64,000 nt of DNA from Schistosoma mansoni. Lineage: Eukaryota; Platyhelminthes; Trematoda; Strigeidida; Schistosomatidae. The DNA is taken from positions 4,895,254 to 4,959,253 of the forward strand of contig NC_031500.1 of assembly GCF_000237925.1 (NCBI RefSeq), written 5' to 3'. Numbering within the stretch: the first letter of the stretch is position 1; every line of letters begins with the position of its first letter. The notes below the pieces were generated by a model. It saw nothing but the letters and a program-made list of their open reading frames with translations. It did not search any database and was not told where the DNA came from. This document shows, piece after piece, positions 21,738 through 32,650 of this stretch. The position numbers were made by a program, and so were the translations under genes.

Positions 21738-21985
21738 ACAGAAAGGGGTTTTGTGGAGATCGTAGTGATTTAATAGTTGAGTTAATGTGTCGATCAAAGC
21801 TAGACCACCATGGAAAGCTTGTAAACACTGGACGGCTGTTTTGTCCTGGTATGTAACCCCTCAGCAGTGCGCATCCATGACCCTGCTCGACGGATTTTAA
21901 ATCCAGGACTTTCGGCCTCTCGATCGAGCACTTAACCTCTAGACCACTGAATAGGCATCCAACAACAATTAAAGTTAGGTTTTAA
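21738..21985 (-). repeat. SINE-B partial unit, antisense
   Basis: It runs from the 3' strand through the hammerhead (core CTGAGGG, disabled) to the A-box region ending near TAGGCATCCAAC. The leader is missing. Confidence 0.75.
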
Positions 21986-22283
21986 ATTATTAGTGGCTGT
22001 CTTTGAATAATTCTTTCTTTTCCGATTGTTCACATAACTCTATATGAAACTGAACTAGTACAAAGTTTATTTATTGAAAGCCGTTCATAAAGCGTTATAA
22101 CATGTTTTCTCATGGCTTATTTACTTGATTAAAATGGTTTAAATCATTGAAAAGAAACTAAAGAGGAAACTATATTTGTGAAAATCTAAGCGATTAAACT
22201 TAAAATAAATCTAGCGCTTCACCCAGTAATCTGTTTCAAGCTTTTTCAGGGGAATAACAATCATTGTGAAATTTTTCATACAA

Positions 22284-22566
22284 ATCAGAAGGGGGTTTTG
22301 TGGGGATTTTAGTAATTTTATATAGTTGAGATCATGAGTGAAGTGAAGCTAGACCACTATGGAAAACCTGAAAGCATTGGACGACCGTTTCGTCATATTG
22401 TGGGACTTCTCAACAGTGCGCATCCACGATCACGCCTCACGGGATTCCAACCCAGGACCTACCAGTCTCGCGTGCGAGCGCTTAACCACTAGACCACTGA
22501 TCCGACCGGAATCCAACGGTGTTAATGTCTAACCTCAACTTATCCATGAAATTGCACAACCAACGT
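22284..22566 (-). repeat. SINE-B partial unit, antisense
   Basis: It holds the 3' strand, a hammerhead with TTGAGAA in place of CTGANGA, a well-kept tRNA-like part, and the beginning of the leader. Confidence 0.75.
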
Positions 22567-23199
22567 TTTCAAAGACATGGAAAAGAAAGTTTGTGTGGGT
22601 GCGCGAATATGTGTTTGAAAACTCTCACTAGGATTCACTTGTAAACCAAACAAATATTATATAAACCATGCACAATTAAGGTAATAAGTAATTCTAGTAA
22701 GTTTATTGTACTAACAGATACACCAGAATGTTATACTCAAGATTGACTTCCTTCCGTACTAACTTATTATTGTCCCCAGCCTTCTTGAAACATTTACAGA
22801 AGGATTATTAGAATATTCTAAGAAATCAAATCAGATTTGTTATATTAAATTGAATTTTGGCTAAGGAATTCGAAATTATTTTAAAATATTAGTTAAATAG
22901 GATATATAGATGTACAAAACATAAAAATAGTCATACATTTAAATCATTGATGGTGGTAAGATAGTTAAAGAACATAGTTGGTAAATTGTAGATTCAAGTT
23001 TCTTGGACCAATGAAATTTTGAATTGTTGAAATATTTTAACAAATATTAGAAAATTCGTACTTACCTTTGATTGTTTCTAAAAGTACTGTTGGCTACTGA
23101 ATGTTTTTTTTCAATGGTTATTAGTAGGTGTCAAAGAATATAAATCATTTGGCACGAAATCATAAAATAGTTTTATTGTAGTGTAGTCTACTTATATCC
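22567..23199. other. No recognised feature
   Basis: AT-rich stretch. Nothing recognised. Confidence 0.4.
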
Positions 23200-23400
23200 A
23201 TATAAGTAGTATATGGTGATGGGCAGACATAGAGTGTATTTTGGCAGAAGACCGATTGAGACAATTGATTGATAGTTTGCAAATTAACTGTTCACTGTAT
23301 GATTATCAAAATTTAGTGAGATAGTCTGTAATTTGTGCTTAAATACATTCGATCGCCCCCAATTGTGTTTTGTTTACTACAATATCTTCAGATCATTTAT
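23200..23400 (+). repeat. E repeat, old divergent fragment
   Basis: The words AGACAATTGATTGA, AATACATTCGATCG and TTTGTTTACTACA occur in the same order as in the better-kept E copies at 23691, 27846 and 29762. Confidence 0.55.
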
Positions 23401-23690
23401 CGAATCTTATTAAATAATAGATGTTTATATACTATGAAATCGTTGAATAATTTTGTCGACATTGCTTAAGGATATCGAATTGTAATATTATTAAGACAAT
23501 TAATCCCGCTAATACTGTTGATTTTCTCATTCAATAGTCTTTTAATTGTTCTTCTGAAACCATTCAACGAAGTGTATACACTCGATCAAAATCGAAATCT
23601 TTTAATTTCTCATCAACCATGATATCCATCTTCAGCTGATGTCATTTCCTAGTGAAAATGACTTTTGATCAATGTTGAATTTATATTGTG

Positions 23691-24004
23691 GTGTGTGGTA
23701 CTAATGTCAATTGATATAATTAATATGCATCATCAATGGAAAGTGAAATACCTGATGGCAGAAGGTTAATAAAATTAAATAAAAGAGAACAAGAACAGTG
23801 AATGATTGGTGTGGAAATGGAGGAACAGTGAAGTCTGAGATGATTGATTGACATTTGGAAAAGGAATAGTTAAGTTTGAGACAGTTGATTGAGATTTTAC
23901 AAATGAAGTATTTACTATATGGTTCTCAGATTTTATTAAGATGTTCTGTAATGTTGTGTTCGAATACATTCGGTTGTCCCCACTTGTGTTCTCGTTCACT
24001 ACAT
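23691..24004 (+). repeat. E repeat (0.31 kb, LTR-like)
   Basis: The unit runs from TGTGTGGTACTAATG to CGTTCACTACA with an AATAAA-rich middle (23768-23782), so it has TG...CA ends like a solo long terminal repeat. Other copies share both ends, so the ends are real. No gag-pol sequence lies near any copy. It is treated as a fossil, family unknown. Confidence 0.6.
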
Positions 24005-24207
24005 ATCGGATATGAACAATGCAAAGTACAAGTTTGAAAGAAAAACTTATCGACATTGTATTTGGGTTTTTTTCCTTTTTAATATTTATTAAAGATGAAA
24101 CGGATTGGTGAAGAATATTTTTTTCCTTATCTTTATTCATACTTTTATATCACTCATTTCTAAGTAAAACATTCAAGGTAAATATTTAATGTTGAAGAAA
24201 TATACAT

Positions 24208-24352
24208 CAGAATGGGGATTTGTGGAGATTGTATTGATTTGAACAGTTGGATTGGTGAGCCGATCTAAGTTAGACCACCATTGAAAACCTGTGAGTACTG
24301 GACCATTGTTTCGTCCCAGTATTGAACTCCTCCGCAGTACACATCGATAAAA
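24208..24352 (-). repeat. SINE-B/C fragment inside the left arm
   Basis: Subfamily words GATCTAAGTTAGACC and CAGAATGGGGATTTG flank a hammerhead remnant whose core reads TGCGGAGGAG. The same piece lies at 29418-29562 on the other strand, as part of the duplication. Confidence 0.7.
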
Positions 24353-24773
24353 TATTGCAGACGAATAAGACATAATGGCTCAATTTTTCACTTTATATCA
24401 ATTTGATATAATCTGTCGTTATAATAACTTGCAAACATTTATAAACAAACGAGCTTTAAAAATATTATGTCCTGAAGGATTAATCACTTCAGAGTTTTGA
24501 ATATGTCAATTGTTATTTAAAAACTAATCATGGAATGTTTAAGGAAACTGATAGTTTACCATCTATCTCTAAATGTATCGGACCAGATTATCTTCAGATG
24601 TTCTGTAATGTTGTGTTTGAATACATTCGATTGTCCCCATTTGTATTCTCATTGACAATAATACAAGTACCTTAATCCAATCAGTGTCATTATTATAGAT
24701 CATAAAATTAAAAATTCACAACTCAATGAAAGATGTTCATAAAAAACATCTCGAAAAGATTTTACCAACTATC

Positions 24774-24955
24774 AACTAGGTCCTGGGTTCGAATTTTGTG
24801 AAGTAGGATTGTGGATGCGCACTGTTGAGGAGTCACACAATAGGATGAAACGACCGTCCAGTGCTTTCAGGTTTTCCATCGTGGTCAAGCTTCAATTGAC
24901 TTATGATTTCAACTATATAATATTACTAAAATCTCCACAAAACCCCCTTATCAGC
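24774..24955 (+). repeat. SINE-B partial unit, sense
   Basis: It starts at the B box and ends at the common 3' words. The core reads TTGAGGA and stem II is disturbed. Confidence 0.75.
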
Positions 24956-26855
24956 AATAACATAACAAAATTCAGAAAGAATTAACTTAATATTGTAAAA
25001 TAAAATAACCTCCCTTTTAAAAAAAAACAGTAAAGGAAATGTAAGTTGATCAAACCATATTCTTTCAACACTTCACGACCATTTACAAAACAAAACAAAA
25101 CAAAAAAAAAGAAAAGGAGGAAAGAAGTAAGCCTAGATTAAATTTAAACCGTTTTGTTATCAATCAACATTTAAGTTTAAGGCTAATTTCATGTCAACTA
25201 AATACTATTTAGCATTTTGACCAACCACAAACATAAAAATCTATCTTATTCCATATATACATATATACATAGAATGTAAATATAAGACATGTGGTATTTT
25301 GGCGCCATAATGTTGTAATATTGTCAACCTTTTATATTGTTAACTATATAGAAGGTAAGGAAAACTCTTTTACGTTTTCAAATCATACTGAGAAAATAAA
25401 GGTAGTTTAAAATACTAAACATTTTTTTTTGATGTATGGATTGGGTGGGCTTAAATAGTTTGAAACGAAAAATAACAAACAAACGAATATGTATATAGTA
25501 GAAGGTCTTTCAAGGAGTTTCCTGTCATATGTGTATTTTACAGGCTGTTACTGTTTCAATGATATTCTCATAGTAGCAAATATATATGTACCATACAATA
25601 TAAACTGGTTCATTGAAATTGTAGACCAATTTACCTTTCTAAAGTTGTCAGTTCTGTCAATATATATATGCATTAAACAGTAATCTTTTAGAAGAACCAA
25701 TAGTGTTATGTTCAAACCAAAACCATAAATCACCCCACTTCCTTTACACACACACACAAACACATTTATATATTAATACACATACAAAAAAACACGTACC
25801 AAACTAATATTCATTAATCCATCACTTAATTTCGCCAATACTACCATTATCATCGCTATTACTACTACTAGTCATTCAGTTTTGTTCACAATATACAATT
25901 TTACAACAGTTGGACATTGAATAGGAAAATGAAGATTATGAGAGAGAGGGAGAGAGGGGAAAAAAGAAACAGAAATAAGGGGGGCAGAAATTTATTTATT
26001 GTCTATGTCATTTAACCTAAATAACTGAATGTACACATTTTCTTTCATATATCCATTAAACAAAATCTCAATCATAACGGACGCATGAATTCATTCATTA
26101 TACAATTAACTATAGACGTATTTATTTAAAGAAAATGAAAAAGGAAACTTTTAAAAGTTTTGTAGCCACTTTAAAATGTTACGAAAAAACAAAAAAAAAG
26201 AAAAAAAATTCAAAAAAAGGAAACAAAATTTCAAAAAAATTGCCAGTTTGTTTAAATTTTTTTTTAGTTTCCTTTCAAACTAGTCATAATATTTATTAGT
26301 AGTATTATCAAAATATCAAAAATATATATAATCTCTATGGTGAATAACAAGCAAATTATGTTAACATTTTCAATTCCTATTACTTATACAATCACAATTG
26401 TTTGAAAATGATGAAATTTTATTGAATTTGAAATAATAACCAGTTGATGGGTAATATTTAAATGTAAATCCTTTACAAATTCATATATGCACTCGTACAC
26501 ACACATACATACATACATGGAAACATACATACATACATACATGCACTAAGTAGATGGTGATGTTTCATACAAATCCCTATACTTGAAACATTTATTTACC
26601 CAAGACAAATGTAATCATATAAGGGAGGAGAAACAGAAGATAAACGAGGACAGTTGTTCGTCTTCTTCTTATTCTTTAAATTGTTAAATAGGATGGCTCC
26701 ACTTTACATTGCTTCATAAGGTTCAAAAAAAATCAAATGTATTGTAGAATAAGAAAACAAGCAAACAGGTATTATTGCATCATGATGTTAGTGATTATAT
26801 TTAAAAATTCAAAAGTTATGATGGAATATTTAAAATGTTAGTATTTGATAGTATC
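24956..26855. other. No gene recognised; CATA microsatellite
   Basis: AT-rich DNA with A-runs and (CATA)n at about 26499-26545. The open stretches here are short and low-complexity. Confidence 0.4.
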
Positions 26856-27118
26856 AGAAAAGGGTTTTGTGGAGATTTTAGTAATTTTATATAGTTGAGA
26901 TCATGAGTCAATTGAAGCTAGATCACCATGCCGACTCAGTGGTCTATAGGTTAAGTGCTCGTGTGAGGGACTGATAGGTCCTAGGTTGGAACCTCGCGAG
27001 GCGGGATCGTGGATGCGCTTTGATGAGGAGTCCCATAATAGGGCGAAACAGCCGTCCAGTGCTTCCAGGTTTTCGATGGTTGTCTAGCTTCAATTGACTC
27101 ATGATCTCAACTATTTGA
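26856..27118. repeat. SINE-B inverted pair with 70-bp inverted ends
   Basis: Bases 26856-26930 are the 3' strand of SINE-B on the minus strand. At 26931 a plus-strand unit starts at the A box (GACTCAGTGGTCTATAGG) and runs to the same 3' strand. The result looks like an element with terminal inverted repeats but is a composite. The core reads ATGATGAGG, disabled. Confidence 0.8.
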
Positions 27119-27177
27119 TAATAACTAGTTAATTAAATATTCAACTCATCTTTTGGTGTAAATATTGTTGTCTAGTA

Positions 27178-27640
27178 AAAAAAATTTTATTTATTTATTT
27201 AAACACATAAACATTGGTACAAGGAGGCATCAAATATATATGCACCATACTTTGTCATTCGATTTGCATCAGGGCTGGAATACTGTCCGGGTGCCCAAAC
27301 TGAAGCAGGTGGTTTTCTTAGGGAGACACTCCTCGAGCCTTTTACCTAGAGGTCTAACCCACAAGACAGTGGAACAATGTTAGGAGATGCAGTCTCATGG
27401 TAGTCGGTGACCAACAATAGATTCATACTCCATTTGTTCTTTCAGGATTCTAGAGCCGATGTACAATATTGGTTTGGAATCACGGTTTTCCAATTCCTCT
27501 GAGTGGATCCTCTGTACCCACCAATCTAGTTTAAACACCAGACATTCTCCTCTCATCCTCTCAGTTTCGTAAACAACGCGTTCGCCTCGAGAAGGTAGTG
27601 AGTGGGACTTCCGTGGAAGTGATTGGTTAATTTTTTCTTA
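27178..27640 (-). repeat. D repeat (RTE-derived short element), antisense
   Basis: It begins with the tail (TTTATTTATTTAAACACATA on the plus strand) and runs to near the 5' part (GAGAAGGTAGTGAGTGGGACTTCC), with about 20 percent divergence from other D copies. It is 5'-truncated. The small frames inside are remnants common to all D copies, not a gene. Confidence 0.8.
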
Positions 27641-27845
27641 GTAAAGTTCCAAAAAATTAATATTCAATATTTTTTTTAAAGATTTAAAAATAGATTAATT
27701 TAACTGAGATTTTTTTAGTAAACTATTAAAATTAGTTTATCATTATAAATTGATAATATTTTAAATAACACGAAAATCATAGCTGAAGTTTTGAGGTGTG
27801 AACTTTATACGTCGATATACCTTAATCTCAGAAAAGTACTTTCGG

Positions 27846-28159
27846 TGCGTGCTACTGATGTCAATTGATATAATTAATATGCATCATCAATGGAAAGTGA
27901 AATACCTGATGGCAGAAGGTTAATAAAATTAAATAAAAGAGAACAAGAACAGTGAATGATTGGTGTGGAAATGAAGGAACAGTGAAGTCTGAGATGATTG
28001 ATTGACATTTGGAAAAGGAATAGTTAAGTTTGAGACAATTGATTGAGATTTCGCAAATGAAGTATTTACTATATGGTTCTCAGATTTTATTAAGATGTTC
28101 TGTAATGTTGTGTTCGAATACATTCGGTTGTCCCCACTTGTATTTTCGTTTACTGCAAA
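27846..28159 (+). repeat. E repeat (0.31 kb, LTR-like)
   Basis: A near-identical copy of 23691-24004 with different flanks on both sides, which fixes the unit's ends. Fossil, see the first E copy. Confidence 0.65.
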
Positions 28160-28906
28160 CTTACTTATAAATATATTTCTATACAAGTAAATTATTGAAA
28201 AAAATAGTGAAGAGTTGATTTGATTCTGATCTACATTATAGCTGTCTTATTATATTATGAAATCTGATGGGTTCAATCATATGGATATTTCAGTAAGATA
28301 GTTTATGAAGATCCAGTTTATTCAAACATAATTTCTATCAACTACAGATACGTACTAGGTAGCACTTTGAAATATAAAAACTTTACATGTTTGCTTTATT
28401 CAAGCTTACCATACTGTCAGTATAGTAAGGAACGAAACTAAGAATTTCAATTCTCATTGGCAAGTAATAACTCATTGAGTCATTAAGTTTTAAACTAATA
28501 TCTTGCAGTTTCACCTTCATTCATTGTATGATATCCAGTCGTCAACATGGATACTTTCAACTCTCAAATCGATATTCTTCAACCAAACAACGCCAAAATT
28601 TTTTAACTTAGAAAAGGAATGTTGAGAAAATATACCTAATAGTCAGATATTACGCGTGTGGAACTGATTATTTTCATAGTATTAGTGAGAACGTTGCTAT
28701 GACATAATCCTTTCAAAATCATCCGTTACAATAATATTATTGTTTGTTCAAAGTATTATGTAGATTAGTTAATCAATTAGATACAATATAATCCATTTTT
28801 ACCACTGACCTAACTTGATGAATTAATCTTACGCATGCAGAAAAGTATACACATTAAATATCTATGAATCGTAGAAGTAATCGTTACATAACGAAGAAAT
28901 ACTGAA
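28160..28906. other. No recognised feature
   Basis: AT-rich spacer between the E repeat and the right arm of the inverted duplication. Nothing recognised. Confidence 0.4.
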
Positions 28907-28975
28907 GATAATTTGGTCCGATACATTTAGAGATATATGGTAAACTATCAGTTTCCTTAACCATTCTATGATTAG

Positions 28976-29228
28976 CAAAGATGGATAGTGGCTAACAGTG
29001 GATTCCAGGATGCGCGTTTCGTCCTACTTGGGACTCGTCAGCTGGATGTACCTGCATCTCAGAGTTGAGGTTCACTCTGGGACTCGAACCCAGTACCTTT
29101 CGCTTCAAACGCCACCGCGTTATCCACTCGGCCACTGAGTCCTGATAACCACTTGCTTGTGCAATGGGGTGAAGTTTAAATTCAAAACATCAATGGGAAG
29201 ATTCAAACAAACAATACTAATTGAATTC
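28976..29228 (-). mobile_element. SINE-A insertion with 13-bp target-site duplication
   Basis: The Sm-alpha-type SINE is flanked by ATTCTATGATTAG at 28963-28975 and 29229-29241. The empty site is kept in the left arm at about 24524-24537. The minus strand reads linker end, tRNA-like head (GGCCGAGTGGATAACGCGG; GGGTTCGAGTCCC), hammerhead, then the first part of the linker. It therefore comes from a multimeric transcript rather than a unit that starts at the tRNA head. Confidence 0.93.
29003..29047 (-). ncRNA. Hammerhead ribozyme in the youngest SINE-A
   Basis: The minus strand reads stem I ATCCAG/CTGGAA (five pairs), core CTGACGA (position 7 may vary), stem II GTCC/GGAC with loop CAAGTA, GAAA, CGCGCATC, with the cut expected after ATC. 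All fixed bases are present. One C-A mismatch weakens stem III, which like other Sm-alpha types has no loop. Confidence 0.7.
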
Positions 29229-29761
29229 ATTCTATGATTAGTTTTTAAATAACAATTGACATATTCAAAACTCTGAAGTGATTAATCCTTCAGGACATAA
29301 TATTTTTAAAGCTCGTTTGTTTATAAATATTTTCAAGTTATTATAACGACAGATTATATCAAATTGATATAAAGTGAAAAATTGAGCCATTATGTCTTAT
29401 TCGTCTGCAATATTTTATCGATGTGTACTGCGGAGGAGTCCAATACTAGGACGAAACAATGGTCCAGTACTCACAGGTTTTCAATGGTGGTCTAACTTAG
29501 ATCGGCTCACCAATCCAACTGTTCAAATCAATACAATCTCCACAAATCCCCATTCTGATGTATATTTCTTCAACATTAAATATTTACCTTGAATGTTTTA
29601 CTTAGAAATGAGTGATATAAAAGTATGAATAAAGATAAGGAAAAAAATATTCTTCACCAATCCGTTTCATCTTTAATAAATATTAAAAAGGAAAAAAAAC
29701 CAAATACAATGTCGATAAGTTTTTCTTTCAAACTTGTACTTTGCATTGTTCATATCCGATA

Positions 29762-30073
29762 TGTAGTGAACGAGAACACAAGTGGGGACAACCGAATGTA
29801 TTCGAACACAACATTACAGAACATCTTAATAAAATCTGAGAACCATATAGTAAATACTTCATTTGTAAAATCTCAATCAATTGTCTCAAACTTAACTATT
29901 CCTTTTCCAAATGTCAATCAATCATCTCAGACTTCACTGTTCCTCCATTTCCACACCAATCATTCACTGTTCTTGTTCTCTTTTATTTAATTTTATTAAC
30001 CTTCTGCCATCAGGTATTTCACTTTCCATTGATGATGCATATTAATTATATCAATTGACATCAGTAGCACACA
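29762..30073 (-). repeat. E repeat (0.31 kb, LTR-like), in the right arm
   Basis: Reverse complement of 23691-24004. It ends the inverted duplication exactly at the E boundary, which suggests the E terminus took part in the rearrangement. Confidence 0.65.
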
Positions 30074-30121
30074 CCAAAATAAATATTAGTTGGAACATTA
30101 AAAATAATTTAACTATTTTAC

Positions 30122-30558
30122 AATCGGAAGGAGGTTTTGTGAAGATTTTAGTAATTTTATAAAGTTGAAATCATTAGTCAATTGAAGCTAGACCACCATG
30201 GAAAACCCGAAAGCACTGGACGGCCGTTTCGTCCTATTGTGGGACTCCTCACCACTGCGCATCCACAATCCCGCCTCACGGGATTCGAACCCACGATCTA
30301 TCAGTTTCGTGTGCGATCTCTTAACCTCTAGACCACTGAGCTGGCCGACATCCAACGGTGTCGATGTCTAACTTATACCAATCCACGAATTTCTTCAGTG
30401 ATTTCCTATCTGACAACAGACCTGGTTGAAATCCACTGATCACTGCTTCTTACTAGAACTCCAGGAAATACCTCTTGATGTCAGTCACTAGTGAGCATAC
30501 GGTCGTTCAGTGCTTCCATGATGGTCTAGCTTCAATTGATTCATGATCTCAATAATTT
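30122..30558. repeat. SINE-B unit (minus) joined to a short plus fragment
   Basis: Bases 30122-30500 are a nearly full antisense unit, with core GTGAGGA (disabled). From 30501, the string CGGTCGTTCAGTGCTTCC continues in the plus orientation to the common end, another head-to-head junction. Confidence 0.8.
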
Positions 30559-31002
30559 CAAGGATGTTTTATAAAGTTAGTCTTTATGTATCCGTTTCAA
30601 TATGATAGATATTTTGTTTATATCTGTTGAATGGATGAAATGGCTAATTAAAATAGTGTGACAGAAATAAATGTCTACCAATCAAATAATTTATTCATAA
30701 TAATGATAATAACACTACTACTTACAATAATAATAATCATCACCAATCTGAATGATACTTTGAAATTCAACAAATAAAGTCTGTCACCCTTTTCATTAAT
30801 GACTGGTCATGTACTATTAGTGCGGAAGATTCATAATTTGTCCAACTAATTGTATAGTTTTATAAAAGAGTAAAGTTGATTCCAAATATTTGATCAATTT
30901 ATGCAATACATCTCAAATAGTTTGACCACATATTTACATACATTATCCTATTTATGTTTTCTAAATCAGCTTTGGAGTTAAAATAGGTTAAGAATCGAAC
31001 TG
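30559..31002. other. No recognised feature
   Basis: AT-rich, with AAT triplet runs around 30705-30745. Nothing recognised. Confidence 0.4.
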
Positions 31003-31290
31003 GGCGAGATTATAATTTATGGACAACCTTTGAGCAACGTTAACTTGACCTTGAGAATGTCCATCTACTAAATAGGACTAAATAAGGGTTATAAAGCAGT
31101 ATGAGGAATTGGAATTATGATTTACAGTTGACAGTTAGGGCTAATAACTAGATTCAGGGTTTTCATCACTAATTGACATAAGCTAAAATGCTAAAACACT
31201 ACTTAGCCAAATGGATGACTAAATTTCTTGCCAAAACCAAAGACCCGTTATCTTATATTTGATTGGTTCGTCCACAAATTATAGTCTCGC
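31003..31290. mobile_element. Short element with about 26-bp terminal inverted repeats
   Basis: The left end GGCGAGATTATAATTTATGG and the right end (complement GGCGAGACTATAATTTGTGG) match at nearly every base. The 288-bp interior has no coding capacity. This is the layout of a non-autonomous DNA transposon (MITE). No clear target duplication is seen, so the superfamily is unknown. A decayed second copy lies at 48668-48833. Confidence 0.65.
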
Positions 31291-32199
31291 CACCGCTTCT
31301 TTATACAATTAAATACCTTCACAAATCTGAACAAAGCAAAAATGATAATACTTTTTTCAAATAGTAATAGTTTAATTGTACTATTTATCCTTCTTATAGA
31401 CTAACTAATATGAGACGAATCTTATAAGTGTGCTTTATTAGACATATTACATTACTGATTTATTAAGGCAGAGCAACGCTATCTAGTATAGTCTATATAG
31501 TTGTTACATAATCCAATAGATTGAGCTATTTGTTGATTTGATATAAACTAACTACAAAAAAATTAACAGTGTGTTTGACGTTGCTGTTATTTTTGAATAA
31601 GAACGTAGTTTTTAGTTTAAACAAACTTATATTTCGGTAACCTACCGAATGGTTACAGAACAACTAAAGTGATTGTAGTTTTCCGAGTAACACATTATTA
31701 CATAGATAATCTTTTGAGCCAGGACAGTTCTTTTAATTTGAGTTCTCGATTATTCCTGATTAGCTTTCATGCTTGAATTTCACTAGCTTTTATGTTTCAT
31801 GAACAGCATAATTATGATCTATAAATGAGCTAATATCATCATAGTGGATTTCCGGTTATGATGCCCATGTAAGATTTATTTTAGTTTCAGAAGAGATGGA
31901 TCATTTTAATCATATTGCTCCTTCTGTATACTTGAACTTGTCAATTGTTCATCTGCAAATTTGAGCACTTTCTAAAACTTGTACACAATGGTATGCATGT
32001 GTCTATTTACTTCCTTGTATTTTCCTACATGTTTATTCAACTGAATTACCTTGATATTCTCTGACTCAGTGTATTACCTAACTTTCATAATTCATATATT
32101 TGCTTCATCTCCTATTGCTTTCCTGCTTTTTAATACTCGTCTATATATATATATAGGCAACATTCATCGTCTTTGTCACAATTTAACTGAAGTCTACTG
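31291..32199. other. No recognised feature
   Basis: Unassigned; a short TA run near 32140. No gene recognised. Confidence 0.35.
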
Positions 32200-32650
32200 A
32201 GTCCCTTCTTTCACATGTTGTACTAGGGCACATGTGATAGCCGCATCAACTAGCTCCTGCTAGAAGGAGCTTTCTGAAAATTCAGCTCTCAGATTTTTCC
32301 AATCTACGGTAAGTGCATGAAAATCTCCTAGAATTGGACGTAGACCACTCTGTGACCAAGAATTGAGACTGTTTAGCAAGACCTCATTAACCTCACAGCT
32401 TAGACTGTGTTAGACCAAACTAATCAGAAGGTTTTGTCCCTTGAATTTCAAACGGCAACTAACTAATTCACACGTCCCACTCTCATGAGATACACTGTCG
32501 ATGATGGCAAATGGGACAGAATTCTTGATGAATAGAGCTACTTCTCCTCCTCTATGCTTCTGGATTCTTTCGGTTCTTACCAACGTGAAACCTTCAAAAT
32601 CAAGTTCCATACTATGTATAGGCTGCGTCAGCCAAGTTTCTGTGATTGAT
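32200..32650 (-). mobile_element. CR1-like LINE endonuclease fragment
   Basis: The minus strand encodes part of an AP-type endonuclease: EGFTLVRTERIQKHRGGEVA-like residues followed by LFIKNS, then, after a frame change, GDFHALTVDW, which corresponds to the GDFNAPxxDW motif of CR1/Jockey-like elements. Both ends are missing. It faces away from the CR1-like reverse transcriptase at 35.1 kb, so the two are not one collinear element. Confidence 0.7.

Larger units (their letters stand above)
23691..24597 (+). repeat. Left arm of a 0.9-kb inverted duplication
   Basis: The arm is the reverse complement of 28907-30073 at high identity, apart from a 253-bp SINE-A present only in the right arm. It contains an E repeat (23691-24004), a truncated SINE-B/C (24208-24352) and unique DNA. 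It ends at TATCTTCAG, where a 60-bp E scrap (24597-24657) abuts. Confidence 0.9.
28907..30073 (-). repeat. Right arm of the 0.9-kb inverted duplication
   Basis: Reverse complement of 23691-24597, interrupted by a SINE-A with a 13-bp target duplication. High identity means the duplication is recent and the SINE more recent still. The arms are 4.3 kb apart. Confidence 0.9.

Noticed and set aside
23775-24373. Frames of 121 and 66 codons repeated at 29392-29990
   Set aside because: They are the two arms of the inverted duplication, reading through an E repeat and a SINE fragment. They contain no known domain.
26499-26545. Regular short repeats as a CRISPR-like array
   Set aside because: It is a simple (CATA)n microsatellite in an animal genome.
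23691-28159. Two direct E repeats 4.15 kb apart as ends of one LTR element
   Set aside because: The interior holds SINEs, a D copy and unique AT-rich DNA, with no trace of polymerase or structural genes. Independent insertions are the simpler reading.
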